Assembly (NCBI GenBank): GCA_030141605.1
Contig: JAQGDQ010000145.1
Location: 1 to 64,000, forward strand
Direction of reading: 5' to 3'
DNA from: Tubiluchus corallicola
Lineage: Eukaryota > Priapulida > Priapulimorpha > Priapulimorphida > Tubiluchidae
DNA: 64,000 nt
The notes under the pieces were generated by a model. The model saw only the letters and a program-made list of their open reading frames with translations. It searched no databases and was not told the DNA's origin. Shown piece by piece: positions 52,801-63,508 of this stretch (positions are counted from its first letter, which is position 1; each line of letters begins with the position of its first letter). Position numbers and translations under genes: made by a program.

Positions 52801-55800
52801 GGTAAACACCCTGATTTTGGCGCAGAATTGACTGGCGGGTGCCATGGTTTTGCTACAAAATATATGCATTGGCCTGAAGAACTACTGGTGGGTGGAATAA
52901 AGAAAAATAAAACTGGTTATATTGTAAGGTAGGTTTAAAAAATAATTTTCAGTTTTCTCTTTTATGATACATCCAAAAAATCCTTCAAAATGCAAGTTTA
53001 CTAAGGTGTAGCTATTGAAAATGTAATGAAAAATGTAAATTATATTTTACTTGACTATTCAACTTTTTTCAAAAAGGAGTAATTTAACTATTAAGTTTTG
53101 TACAATACCAGTAACAGCTTTAAAGCATAAGAAACAAGAGCCGATGGTGGCAGTGTTCTGTGCACAGACTTTTCAAGAGAGTACAGAGCATAGACGTTTT
53201 AGACAGTCACATGTAATGTTTTTCTCTATGTCAGATTATTTTTCTATAAGCTTGTTTCTAGAAGATGAAGCTAGAGACAGTTATTGGCTAAATTATTAAT
53301 TCTTATTTCTTACTTTGCATAATCAGCGGAAAAGCTGTGGTTCAAACTCATGTACCTTATAATTCCTGATATTGATTACTTGAAGCAAATAGATAGTATT
53401 GTTTGTTTTGTTGCAGAGCTGAAGCTTTCCAATCACTAATAGAACTCATGGGTGAACAAAACATTTTCGAATTTTATCAGAATCATTATAAAGTCCATCA
53501 GGTTGAATGGTCCATAGAGAAGGCCAGGAGTATTTTGGTAGCTTGGCAGGAAGAATTTAGTCAGGTTTGTTGCTAGTAAACTATAGAAAACTTATTGTGT
53601 TATTAATTAGTTAGATTATAACTATGATTGCCAAAGTGTTTATAAGCCATTGCAGTTTATTTGTAAAAGTTATTACCCATTGCTGGTAATAAGCTGGAGA
53701 AAGAAAGGAGACACTGAAAAAACGTTGACTAGTCAGAATTTAAACCAGAGAGCTGGGATTAGTACTCCCATTCTCTGCCAGCTGAACTGCTAGTTCAACA
53801 TGGCAGAGCAGGCTTGAGATTTCCTCCTTGCAGCACACAATCCAACATCGCTACTTGTACCCATGACATTAGGGTGATACTTATGGTATCAACACTTTTG
53901 TCAAATTAGCTGGCAACTGACTATATCATTAACTATGTAAAACCTTTTCATGAAGCTGGTGTTAAGGTGATGGAACATATGCACTGATATTGAGTGTTTT
54001 TTTCTTTAATTTTTTTTGTACTTGTACATACTTGTAAGTCCTTGTACGGAACCAGAACAATAGACAGAACTGTGCGCTTCACAGCTCCAGCAACGTGGTA
54101 TTTTGTGTGTTGTGCGTGTGTGGCTGTGTGCCCCTTCTGCACGCTAGGTAAAGAGAGCACTGTTGGTCAAGGAGAAAATTATTTATGTTTTCTCGCAAAG
54201 TAAAACAAGAAGAATGGATTTTGTTTGTACATAAATGGGTCAATTTAAACTTAAATTTACTTAATAGATTAATTAATTAGATTAATTTAGGTTGAACTGT
54301 AACAATTCAGGTTATTAGTAAGTAAAAAATATTTTTTCTTTAGATTTTATCGAATTGATGTATAAATTTTCTTTTTATATGTTTTTTTGTTTTACACAAT
54401 ATTAAAACAAGGGCTAAAAATTTTCTGAAGCGGCACCCCCACTAATTTTAGCTACGAACTGCCACTGATCCTGTAACATGCTACATGCTTTTCATCAACT
54501 TTTACATTGTTGAAATAAATTTCTTCTGTTATTTCAAAATATTTTATTGCATTGTAACCATTTTGCATGTGCTTTTGTCCTTCTAAAGCCTTTCTGTTCT
54601 GCAAGAATTTCTAAGTGTTGCCAGGGCCTGTTAAATTGAGTATTCATGAACCCATACAGACAAGAGATTGTTTTTGACTGGGTTTTGTGGCAAAAAGTAT
54701 GAGAAAGGGAGTTGTAGTGACATATTACATACAGTGAACTTTAACACTTGACGTCCTTTCGTGCATTTCCATTTGCCGAGAAGCTTTAGCCAGATTCCCC
54801 ATATTTGCAATGAAAATGTGAAATATTTTTTTGCAAGTGGCGTATAATTGATACCGTTTTTCAAGATGTTTTTTCTGTTGTAGACAATTGAGGAGCATTT
54901 GAAGACTGAAAATACAACAATGAATGAAAATATTTACGTCTATGCCTCAGAAACTTCATTAGACAAGCTGATGAATTCATTTGCTGATATCAGTTTCACT
55001 AGAATATTGGCAGGTTATTTACTCATGGTATGTATAAATATAACTGCAGAGCTTACGTCCACAATGATTATGTAAAACAGAATGTACACCACCCTAAACA
55101 TTCCGTATTTCTATATTTGGTAAATAGTAATGTGCTACAACTCATTCCAAAACTTACTAATCATTCTACGCTTCTGGCATTCCTTTATTATTGTAACTAG
55201 TTCCTTTCTTATTGCAACTTGTGATAAATCTATTGAGCATTCACCCATTCAGATTAGAGAGTTTTCTCTCAAGAGTTCTCTCTGAACGTAAACTCGCACT
55301 TGTGAATGGCTTTGCGAGTTCCTTCTGCAAGTTGTTGGAAACTCTCCGATAGTTGCTGAGACTTCTCTCGCGAGTCTTTTACAGACAGACTTTATTCATT
55401 GCGAGCCCTTAGAGTGACAGTGACTTGTAAGTGTAACAAATTATGTTTTCAAAAACGTAGCTATAGTAGTTATATTTCTGAAACAGCTAGTTGATACTTT
55501 TAATCCTGTGATAAAATGAAAGAGTTTTTTACATTACGTGCCTGTAGCTATTTGATGGTGCTTTTTACAAGAATTTTGAATTCTAGCAGGGAATAGAAAG
55601 GCTTTTATAATGCAAAATTGTTTGTTAACTCACATGCGATCAATAAAAGTTACACTAATTCAATTTAATGTGCCTCCGAACAGGCTAAACTTGGCTTATT
55701 TGAAAGATGCGACATTGCAGCATGCATCGGGTTTTGCATTTCCGAGGAATACGGCATTGAAACTACTAGACTTACACCATATTACACACTAAACAGCTAG

Positions 55801-56233
55801 TGACTAAACAGAAATCTATTGGAGTACCAGGCAAGTGAAGTCAAGGTTCAGAAATCAAGACTGCTAAGAGAGAAAGCAGAGCACATTTAGTAGATACAGA
55901 TATTTTATGGATGATGTGAGTTCTGATTCTTGAATGTATATTTTGTTTTGTGTTGCAGCTTATCTACTCATGTGTATCGCTGCTACGATGGACAGATGCT
56001 GTGAAGTCACAGAGTGGAGTAGGAGTGGCAGGAGTTCTCCTAGTCACTGTAGCTGTTGCTGCTGGTCTGGGTTTGTGCTCCCTTTTACGGATCCCATTCA
56101 ATGCAACTACAACGCAGGTATGTTAATGAAATCAGTCAATTTAGTAAGTGAGATGGTTGGAACTTTGTGATTTATCCAAGTTTTGGTTATTTTTGGTTAC
56201 ACCTGAAGTATGTAATGCTTGTATTTATTGCTT

Positions 56234-56274
<41 letters not shown>

Positions 56275-59200
56275 CTCACTCACCCATTCTTTTTCTTTCT
56301 CTGCAGGTGGCTCCCGCAGATAATCCTGAAATGTGGCTAGAAGTAAGATTTTGCTTAGCAAAGATCCGCGTGTCAACTTTTATATGCATATTGTGTTACC
56401 AAATCGCAGCTGAGTGGCCATGCCGCTGTAGTAATTTGTTGCTCATTGAAACAATACTTATACATCGAACAATCGATCATTGACCTTGACATTATGTCTG
56501 ATGTTACTAGTTTATCATTTTTCAGTTGTTTTAATAGAAAGTATGCTGACTCGATCATGCCTGTTTCAGATACTGCCGTTTCTTGCTTTGGGACTGGGAA
56601 TGAACGACATGTTTCTTCTAGCATACATCTTCTCAGAGCTAACAGGCCACTCATTTATCCTTGAAAAGGTTTGCTGTTTTTTAAGCTACCAGTGTACTAT
56701 AAATTAATATTGGGCACCGAAGGATAAAATTGTAATGGCTTTCTTGTTTGTGGGTGTATCAATTTTAACTGCATTAACACAGATCAGTTACATGACAATA
56801 CTTCTAGACTGAATTTTGTACTAATGGAATGCTGAATCGAGTAGGCAGCAGATGGGTGTGTTGAGCTAGACAGGTGTATTCTATTCATTCACACCTGGAC
56901 CTTTACCTGTTACATTAAGTTTATCTGATTTCTGTCCTGTCAAAGATTACACCTCTTTAGACTTTTTTACAATCCTAGTCATAACACTAACTTTTATGAT
57001 TTTTTTGATTTTTGTATTGTTGCAACAGGACGGTTTCAGGTTTGAGTGTGGCACAAAAAATTAACGAACATGGTTTCGCATTCCGTATGGGTATTTATGG
57101 TTATTGCAATCGGACTATTCTATTGAATGTGAATTGGTATAATAATTCCTTTTACTTGATTTGTTTATGTTTAGGAGCTGCTAGGTGAGGGTTTGAAGAG
57201 AATGGGAATTAGCGTGTTGCTGTCATCGTTCAGCAGCAGTCTAGCTTTCTTCTTTGCTGCTATAATACCAATACCAGCACTTCGTGCTTTTTGTTTGCAG
57301 GTATGTAACAATTATTTTTACCATTTAACTCACTGTTTACTAGAATGCAGTGCTGTTAATTGATTTTATGGAAGTCGGTCGCCATGATGTTCATTTAAGT
57401 GCTCGAACATAAATTAACATGCTCAAAGATTGCTTAAAACAATAAGTGTTAAGATTTTGCAAACTTCATTTTCTGTAGCGTAGAGCTTTTAGATAGGCTG
57501 TCTTAATTTTTTCTTTACCATTGCTCAGTTTAATGTGAAAGTAACAAATAATGCGATCTGGAATTCTAAACATTTAACATAAAACAATGGTCAAAAGCAT
57601 AAAGTTCTAATTAACTGATTCAGAAATGTGCCTCATTCACAACACTAGTGCCTATTACTAATGTTGGCCAGCTGCAGAACTTGGCCTGTTGCTGAGGATA
57701 ATCCTTTAAGATGAAATGCTGTACCTGTCCAGGTGTCTTGCCCTCTCTTGAATACATGTACATAACCTTTTTCAACAGAGAAATAGCCAGATTCAGGATG
57801 ACAGATAAAATGCTGGGTGTAAGTGATTTTTATCGTGGTCATTCATTCATTTGTTGACTAGGCACAACATTGTATAACCTTGCTCTCTAGACACTCACCG
57901 TGATCATTTGGCTGCACAAATGAGATTAACTTAAAATGAGTTATTAGCCGTTGACATTTCCAGACCTTTTGATAAGATCTGGTAAAAAAATCCGTTGTGT
58001 AAGTCTCTTGGGTAGAGGTTACATATCTACAGGTAGAGTCGACTTGCAACCCATGCTACTTATGACTGTTTGACCTTTATGATTTGACCACACCTTAATT
58101 AATTAATTATACAAAACTAATAATAACTCATATTTCCTTCTTCTTTTTAAGCAAATTAATTCTAATTTGCTATCTGTTGCGCCAATTCATTCGTAAGTGC
58201 CGCCAAACTTAATTCGTATGTGTAGAGGCGCACCACTTCGTCATCTCACGATCAATTCGCCGTAACCGATGGTGGTCGTAAGTCGACAACTACCTGTATT
58301 TTATTATCATATATCACTATATGTCAACAATTGTATGTTAATATTTGTTTGTGAAGTGCAATCTCTTCTGTGTACACAATCTCCTCTGTGTATACAATAA
58401 TGTTTATATATTAGCTCCTGCTTTGTTTCTTCTATTCATTAATGATAACCAGGTGCCAAACCCATAAGTTCGCTTGACACTAGTTTGTATTGTACTTACT
58501 GCAGAGCCTGATTACGTTGAATAAGATTCATAGTTAATTAGTTTATATTGATATTTCAGGCTGGTATATTGGTTTTATTCAACCTTTTTGTCATGATCTT
58601 TCTGTTCCCAGCTGTAGTCAGTATAGATAATCGACGAAGGGATGCTGGAAGAGTAGATATTTTCTGCTGTTTTGAAGGGTAATTAATAACAAACTTCTTT
58701 TTCTATTTTCTTTTTTTTAGCATTTTGCTGCTTATTATTCAGTTTTGTAAAAATTAGTGCAGACAAATCAGAACAAACAAAAAACTGACAAAACAAGCCT
58801 GAGAACTCACACATTTATACTCGCTTGAGTCTGCTACTATAACTACAAAATTCTTTTTTATGTTCACAAACTGCGAAATTTTATAAAAAAAAAATCAACT
58901 GTGTTTTTTAAATGAAACCCCAACCAAATTTATATATTTTCTAACAAGCTACCCCATTATACATGCTTATAAGCTGTACCTTTTAATCAAAGTTAAGCAA
59001 TTAACCAATCACACAATTTTTTGAAAAATTTTAAATTTCTTTGCGTCATGTGATGTTCATTAAATTGTCAAATTTACAACAACCTGTAAATTACATTAAA
59101 GGCAGCACCTGCATCTAGAATGAACTAGTTCACTTAACAAATTGCTGTTTATTACTGTTAAGGCCATACTAAATGCACAAAACATTGTGCAGTAAAACTT

Positions 59201-62200
59201 TTGTAATTTCCGAGCATTCTTTTTTATGCAGCTTTGTTTTTCATATCACATGCTTGTAACTTTAGTAACTGAATAATAGAGGACTATAGACAGCTTTTGT
59301 TGTTTTTTTCCTAGTGCCTGGCTTCGAAAAGTAAAATTCTTGCCATTTATTCCTAGGTCAAAAAACAAGGTGAAAGAACTAAAGCCGTGCAGTGCACTGC
59401 AGAATCAACCGTTCCAGTATGACACTCCTAAAAGTCTAGTCACAAGTGTTCTTCCAGGATCAGGCAAATGTGTATTATCAACTGTGGATTTGGAGAACAT
59501 GCAAATCGGTATAAGTTTAAAACTCTGTAATGTGGCATTGGTAACGGTTAGTTGAAGATCTCATCAAATATATAAAGAAACTAAGTTAAACAGTTAACAG
59601 GGTATGCAAACAGTTAGGATCTAAACTTTTTGAAAGTATCGACATTTTCTGCACACGTAACCTTGTTTGCTGTAAGTAGTCAATAGACAATGCTTGTAAC
59701 AGGCTAAAGTCATTTTCCATCAACATAAAAATATAATAATTGAAACTTTGCTTTCAGAGGGTGAATCCTTTCCAGCTAACGGTAACTCGTTGTCTACCCA
59801 AAATTTGACAGATGAAGAGAAACGACCTTTGCGAGATCGTTGTGCAGAGACACAGCGAGAATGTTGTAGTTTGTCTATTACATGGTTTGCACGAGAACAC
59901 TATGGTTTTCTATTGGAGAAGTGCTTTGTTAAGGTATAATACTGATCTTAGATGTTTTGTGTTTGACTTTGTTAACTTACAGGTTAAATAATTAATATTC
60001 AGTTTAACTCCTTTAGAGCCGTGCATCTCAAAATATGTTTTATGGCTTTTCTGCTACAGTGTGAGCACACACATAATTAAATGATTACAAATTATGTACT
60101 GTTCTGTCGTGTGAATCTTGGCTAACCAATCATGCTACTTATTTAAGCATTTGCAAATGATTTAATTGGATAAAATTAAGAAGCACTCCAACTTAGCCTA
60201 TCGAGTAGCTTAGCCTGGTGTATGCTTGCGTAATTGTACACATTATTTTATTGATTGCCTGCTTGCTGCAGGCGAAGAGAACTGTCTGCTGTACAGAATT
60301 CTGGGAAAAAGCAGCCGATCAACCAAGAACAAATTAAAGTCGCCTCATCTTTTAATAGGAATTTGCCACATGAAGCTACCACTAATTATTTATAGTGTGT
60401 TATAGGATTTGTTCCTTCATGTTCAAAATTGTTTCGCACATAAAACAAACAAATAGTAAGAGTATACCATGCAGTCAAAATTGATTTTGACTAAACTTCA
60501 GTATCCAGTGCTGCTAATTAGTTTTTTTGCACAACTGCACATATCCTAGTGACATTGGTGCAGGAACTTAAAGTCGCGACATGGATTAAGTAAGCCCTCT
60601 ATGAAGTTGCAGACATTTCATTTTTCAGCGAGATCATTGCAGTCTTGCAAAATTTGGTTGATGAGAGAAGAATATATATACAAATAATTTTTTGTCGTTT
60701 TTTTTTAGTTTCTGGTGGTATTGACATTTTTGGTACTCATTGGAGCTGCCATATGGGGAATTTCAAAGATCGATGAAGGGCTAGATTTGACAGATTTAGT
60801 ACCAAGACATTCATCTGAATGGAAGTTTCTGGACACATATCATCGTTACTTTGATTTCTACCACATGTTTGCTGTAACTAAGGTAAGGCTTCCACTGGTT
60901 TTAATAATACTGGTACAAAGGGTTTTATTTATATTAAATGTAGCTGTAGGAGCAAACGCCTTCAGTGAACCTAGTAATTGACGTGGCAAATTAAATTATT
61001 ACTAACACTAAGGACGATTACAAAATTCTTAAGTTGCTATCAATATGTAGTATGTATTACTACTGAATATCAACAGTCCAAAAAGGGAAAAAGGGTAGAA
61101 AGGAGAGCTGAAAATAATGTATTATTTCAAACATAAAATTTATTTGAAATTTAGTGTTCTAATCCTCTTGGCATCTAACCTTCTATTTCTTTAAATTTTA
61201 GGTACTAAGTTGCCATAAAGACTTTATCATGCATGACAGTAGTAATGATTTAAGTATTATGCTGTGTAAAAGATTATTAAAGGTTATCCGTGTGTATAGA
61301 AATATGCAGACAATAAAAGAAGTCATCATTCAAAAACTTTGATTTCAAGTCATTTCTCTACAAATAAAATAATTTTGGTGCCATTTTGACCAATGTGACA
61401 TTTGTAAACATTGCGTGTTTATTTTTTTCAGGGCAACTTTGATTATCCAAAACATCAGCAGCTGTTGTATGACTACCACGATGCTTTCAACCGTGTTGGT
61501 CAAATTATAAAAAATGATGATGGTGGGCTACCTGAATTCTGGTTGACATACTTTCGCGATTGGCTAATAAGTAAGTTACTTGACATTGAGTTGTCAATAT
61601 ATACAGATTCTTTCGGGTAACAAATTTACTAATTTAGGTTGTTGCATTATTCACCTCACCACTAATTGGTTTTGATGACCCGTCATTGTTGTTAGCCAGT
61701 TTTTATCCCATTAACCATTCTTGCAGTGCTGAAATGCAATTTAGTTTGCCAAACAATTGAGAAACTTAAAATGTAACAAAATCAGTGCATTGAGCTGTTT
61801 AATGAGGTATCAACAAATGATTTATAATAAACATTTGGCTATTCGTTCAGATTTTGGAAGTGCCCGGACATTTTGGGCGGTCTGGTCTGACCTTTATTTT
61901 CTTTTAATAGCAATAATATATATACTATAATACACAATGTGCCTAACACGGGGGTACCATTATAGTTCATGTAAAACAAAAATTCAATTGTAAGGGTGGT
62001 GGGCCTAGGGAAGCTGTAGGGTATTTACCAATAGGTCAACTAGGCTGTAACCTAGTGTGCCAGATTTTAGGTGTTCAGTATTAAAAATTCTTATTCTCCT
62101 CAGAAAATGCGTATGCTTTATACTCATATAAAGCACGTATTTTATAACGCATCACAAGCAGCATATTTTACATAAGAGTCCATCTAACAATGTATGTATT

Positions 62201-62885
62201 CTGTTTTATTGGTCAACAAAATTATAATAACATTACAAATTATAGGGTGAGTATAACAAGTTAGCCATGTTCTAAGCCAGATATAGGCAAGCCCTGTACA
62301 AACAAGTAGACCACTTTTATATAAAAGGTACTGCACCAATAATTGCGCAACAGCCTGCTTAGATGTGAATGCCGTGTAATTAGCTAATTAACAATAACTA
62401 CGTAAGCCATAGTGATACTAATACACCACAAGTAATTATATATTGGGTTTATATTTTTTAAATAACCATAAATCCAAAATAGAGATGAGTGAGGCTGAAC
62501 TATCGGCTTAGGGCGTCATAATGTCCCTGGGGTATCCAAATACTTTTGCCTAGGGCGTCAAACTACCTAAAGCCAGTCCTCCAACTTCACCTAGTTCTGC
62601 AAACTGCTTCCAGATGACATCCAAATCATGTTGGTAATAAAAATGTGGGCACTTACGTACAACGCTCTGCTCATTTTCTGGTATGTTATTTTTATATTTT
62701 GCAACCAGTCCTAAAAAGATTTGCTTTGTCTTCATGCAGGATTGCAACAAGCATTTGACCGTGATTGGCGTGATGGTAGCATCACTCAAGAGAAATGGTT
62801 TGCTAATGCAAGTCACGAAGGAATTCTTGCCTATAAACTTCTTGTACAAACCGGGGATATCGATAATCCTATTATGAAGAGTAAT
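40770..62885 (+). CDS. PTCH1: Patched (Hedgehog receptor), 5' 892 codons in 20 exons
   Basis: Twelve-pass RND-family sterol transporter that represses Smoothened and is inactivated by Hedgehog. The exons join without frame breaks to 892 codons: TM1 about 91-110; first extracellular domain about 111-440, including [33 protein letters not shown] and [20 protein letters not shown]; sterol-sensing domain TM2-TM6 about 441-598; central cytoplasmic loop about 599-739; TM7 about 740-759; and the start of the second extracellular domain, ending [11 protein letters not shown]...IMKSN. TM8-12 and the tail lie beyond 64000. The TM4 motif reads GLGMND, with Asn where the first Asp is usual. PTCH1 and PTCH2 are vertebrate duplicates, so the symbol denotes the family. 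Confidence 0.97.
41192..41323 (+). CDS. PTCH1: Patched exon 2
   Basis: 44 codons, phase 0 to 0, ending [22 protein letters not shown]. The RTSW segment corresponds to the conserved pre-TM1 RPSY/RTSW region. Confidence 0.93.
41324..43209. other. Patched intron 2
   Basis: 1.9 kb AT-rich, with a short AGT/AGC trinucleotide tract near 41520-41562. Nothing else recognised. Confidence 0.7.
43210..43402 (+). CDS. PTCH1: Patched exon 3 (TM1)
   Basis: [20 protein letters not shown] leads to [20 protein letters not shown] and [12 protein letters not shown]. This is the first membrane helix and the start of the extracellular domain. Ends phase 1. Confidence 0.98.
43403..44869. other. Patched intron 3
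   Basis: Contains dispersed repeat copy B (43556-43734). The rest is AT-rich with spurious short frames. Confidence 0.7.
43556..43734 (+). repeat. Dispersed repeat, copy B
   Basis: Same block order and orientation as the PKA intron copy at 17069-17292, with substitutions and a deletion after the first block. Confidence 0.8.
44870..45003 (+). CDS. PTCH1: Patched exon 4
   Basis: Split Ala then [18 protein letters not shown] and [20 protein letters not shown]; matches the conserved IQTP segment of the first ectodomain. Phase 0 donor GTAAGT. Confidence 0.97.
45004..46169. other. Patched intron 4
   Basis: 1.2 kb, AT-rich; nothing recognised. Confidence 0.7.
46170..46225 (+). CDS. PTCH1: Patched exon 5
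   Basis: [18 protein letters not shown] plus a split Thr codon; ectodomain 1. Phase 2 donor GTGAGT. Confidence 0.95.
46489..46558 (+). CDS. PTCH1: Patched exon 6
   Basis: [23 protein letters not shown]; the conserved W-x-L-x-x-x-C segment of ectodomain 1, with a Pro4 run encoded by CCA codons. GTAAGT donor. Confidence 0.95.
46665..46915 (+). mobile_element. tRNA-derived SINE in Patched intron 6
   Basis: Begins with an A-box-like GGCGAGTGGTAAGGCG and, unusually close behind, a B-box GGGTTCGAATC, so the anticodon arm of the tRNA head is deleted. A non-tRNA body of about 200 bp and a T-rich end follow. Confidence 0.6.
47062..47159 (+). CDS. PTCH1: Patched exon 7
   Basis: [20 protein letters not shown] then [12 protein letters not shown]; the most conserved block of ectodomain 1. 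Phase 2 donor GTAAGT. Confidence 0.98.
47637..47760. repeat. 62-bp tandem duplication
   Basis: Two copies, 47637-47698 and 47699-47760, starting GTCTTTCAGCTGG and GTCTTTCAGTTGG, otherwise identical. Confidence 0.93.
48340..49470. other. CpG-richer block inside Patched intron 7
   Basis: Base composition changes from AT-rich intron to sequence with many CpG, GGCG and CCCGC strings, then reverts after about 49690. No convincing ORF. It may be a retroelement body linked to the SINE at its right end, or a diverged solo LTR. Confidence 0.4.
49470..49680 (+). mobile_element. tRNA(Ser/Leu)-type SINE
   Basis: The head GGTGGCCGAGTGGTTTAGAT (A box) and GAGTTCGAGGC (B box) match a class II tRNA. A body and a tail with AATAAATCTTGTCTTC follow. 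Retains Pol III promoter boxes. Confidence 0.7.
51229..51343 (+). CDS. PTCH1: Patched exon 8
   Basis: Split Pro then [20 protein letters not shown] and [10 protein letters not shown]; ectodomain 1. Phase 0. Confidence 0.94.
51344..52713. other. Patched intron 8
   Basis: 1.4 kb AT-rich; nothing recognised. Confidence 0.7.
52714..52928 (+). CDS. PTCH1: Patched exon 9
   Basis: [47 protein letters not shown] and NKTGYIV; conserved Cys pairs and the MHWPEEL signature of ectodomain 1. Ends phase 2. Confidence 0.98.
53417..53564 (+). CDS. PTCH1: Patched exon 10
   Basis: [20 protein letters not shown] through [13 protein letters not shown] to [11 protein letters not shown]; the conserved W..EKA..IL.AWQ block. 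Phase 0. Confidence 0.97.
53565..54883. other. Patched intron 10
   Basis: Contains a minus-oriented tRNA-like SINE (about 53724-53900). The rest is AT-rich. Confidence 0.7.
53724..53900 (-). mobile_element. tRNA-derived SINE, minus orientation
   Basis: On the minus strand an A box (AGCAGTTCAGCTGGCAGAG) and a B box (GGTTTAAATTC) lie at tRNA spacing around an anticodon-like arm. The flanking text AAATTAGCTGGCA with ATATCATTAA also occurs in Patched intron 7 (about 47323-47355), so that side may be a separate repeat. Confidence 0.55.
54884..55027 (+). CDS. PTCH1: Patched exon 11 (start of TM2)
   Basis: 48 codons, [20 protein letters not shown] to ITFTR-like [14 protein letters not shown]; end of ectodomain 1 and entry into the sterol-sensing domain. 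Confidence 0.97.
55028..55958. other. Patched intron 11
   Basis: 930 bp. Near 55255-55400 there are several GAGTTYTCTCTC-like short repeats, otherwise nothing recognised. Confidence 0.6.
55959..56117 (+). CDS. PTCH1: Patched exon 12 (TM2-TM3 of SSD)
   Basis: [33 protein letters not shown] and [17 protein letters not shown]; core of the sterol-sensing domain. Phase 0 donor GTATGT. Confidence 0.98.
56231..56275. repeat. CT microsatellite
   Basis: Nearly pure CT dinucleotide run, followed by CACTCACTCAC and a T/C-rich stretch ending TTTCTCTGCAG. It forms an exceptionally long pyrimidine tract for the acceptor at 56305-56306. Confidence 0.95.
56307..56342 (+). other. PTCH1: Candidate Patched cassette microexon (12 codons)
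   Basis: 36 bp after a strong CTGCAG acceptor and before GTAAGA, phase 0 to 0, encoding [12 protein letters not shown]. It lies between exon 12 and the TM4 exon, which join directly in known Patched proteins (TTTQ then [IV]LPFLALG). If included it adds 12 residues right before TM4 without a frameshift. Confidence 0.35.
56570..56668 (+). CDS. PTCH1: Patched exon 13 (TM4, GLGMND motif)
   Basis: [20 protein letters not shown] then [15 protein letters not shown]4 of the SSD. The usual GxGVDD reads GLGMND, so residue 513 is Asn while Asp514 is kept. Human PTCH1 has Asp at both; Drosophila has Asp then His. Confidence 0.98.
56669..57174. other. Patched intron after TM4 exon
   Basis: 506 bp, AT-rich; nothing recognised. 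Confidence 0.7.
57175..57300 (+). CDS. PTCH1: Patched exon 14 (TM5)
   Basis: [20 protein letters not shown] then [24 protein letters not shown]5 with the conserved IP[IV]PAL motif. Phase 0. Confidence 0.98.
57301..58559. other. Patched intron after TM5 exon
   Basis: Contains a 267-bp MITE (58030-58296); otherwise AT-rich. Confidence 0.7.
58030..58296. mobile_element. 267-bp TA-flanked MITE
   Basis: Imperfect terminal inverted repeats, left CAGGTAGAGTCGACTTGCAA and right (reversed) CAGGTAGTTGTCGACTTACG, bordered by TA at 58028-58029 and 58297-58298. No coding capacity. A Tc1/mariner-superfamily non-autonomous element, different from the 35039 family. Confidence 0.8.
58560..58678 (+). CDS. 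PTCH1: Patched exon 15 (TM6)
   Basis: [31 protein letters not shown] and [10 protein letters not shown]6 and the conserved DIFCC start of the cytoplasmic loop. Ends phase 2. Confidence 0.98.
58679..59314. other. Patched intron after TM6 exon
   Basis: 636 bp, AT-rich; nothing recognised. Confidence 0.7.
59315..59508 (+). CDS. PTCH1: Patched exon 16 (central cytoplasmic loop)
   Basis: Split Gly then [20 protein letters not shown] through [18 protein letters not shown] to DLENMQI; the weakly conserved loop between TM6 and TM7. Assigned by frame and splice sites more than by similarity. Confidence 0.9.
59758..59933 (+). CDS. PTCH1: Patched exon 17
   Basis: Ends [22 protein letters not shown], matching the conserved WxxxxFAEKHYxPFLL block just before TM7. 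The first 35 codons are loop sequence. Confidence 0.95.
59934..60708. other. Patched intron before TM7 exon
   Basis: 775 bp, AT-rich. A short run near 60276-60330 looks mildly coding, but no supported exon was found. Confidence 0.6.
60709..60882 (+). CDS. PTCH1: Patched exon 18 (TM7)
   Basis: [33 protein letters not shown] and [17 protein letters not shown]7 and the GLDLTD[IL]VPR signature opening ectodomain 2. Phase 0. Confidence 0.98.
60883..61431. other. Patched intron 18
   Basis: 549 bp, AT-rich; nothing recognised. Confidence 0.7.
61432..61570 (+). CDS. PTCH1: Patched exon 19
   Basis: [20 protein letters not shown] and [16 protein letters not shown] plus one base; conserved DYP..Q.LLYD and W..YFRDWL blocks of ectodomain 2. 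Confidence 0.98.
61571..62739. other. Patched intron 19
   Basis: 1.2 kb. Part of it (62460-62590) is richer in GC with GGGCGTCA strings, perhaps an old repeat; otherwise AT-rich. Confidence 0.6.
62740..62885 (+). CDS. PTCH1: Patched exon 20 (last visible)
   Basis: Split Arg then [20 protein letters not shown] and [13 protein letters not shown] to IMKSN, GTGAGT donor in phase 0. The next exon lies beyond 64000. Confidence 0.98.
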
Positions 62886-63508
62886 GTGAGTAGTGGATTT
62901 ATTAAACTGACATCTTTATTTAATTTTAAATTACTGGCCAGTCTGCTGAAGAAGTAAATTTTGATACCTGCACTATTATCATTGGTCACATCAACAAAAC
63001 TGTAATATCTTTCAGCATCTTGATTTTATTTGTTGTTGTTCAAATAAATCTGATGCATTCATCCGATCAAGTAAATTTTTGGGCATGCTTATAGTTTGAA
63101 ATGCTAGCATTTTTAGTGTTTTAATTCATAATGCATTTAATACTAATTATACTGTATAACATCTGATATACAGGCAGTGCATCCAAGATGGTACAGCTAT
63201 TTTTTATTGGATTTAATAAGTGGAATCAGATTGTTAGCAAGCTGAAGTAACCGCTCTCTAAACTTTTTCCTAAACTGTACTTTTCAGACTCTTTGCTTTC
63301 CTGATGTTGCTTCTTTTTCTAATAAACATTTATTATCATGTTTGGTGATATACCTTGTTCTGAATTCCATTTTGAATGATAAACTCTTTCCCACTTTTGT
63401 ATGTGCATTAGCAGCATTTTACACATCTAATTCTATTTAAGGTTAGCTAAAAAAATCGAGATTGAAAAATGAAAGGTGTGATCATTGACTGAACATTTAA
63501 TAATAAAC
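62886..63508. other. Patched intron 20, left part
   Basis: AT-rich intron running into the minus-strand LINE end; nothing else recognised. Confidence 0.7.

Noticed and set aside
54631-54864. Minus-strand 77-codon ORF in Patched intron 10
   Set aside because: No domain, no splice context, abuts the acceptor of Patched exon 11 on the other strand.
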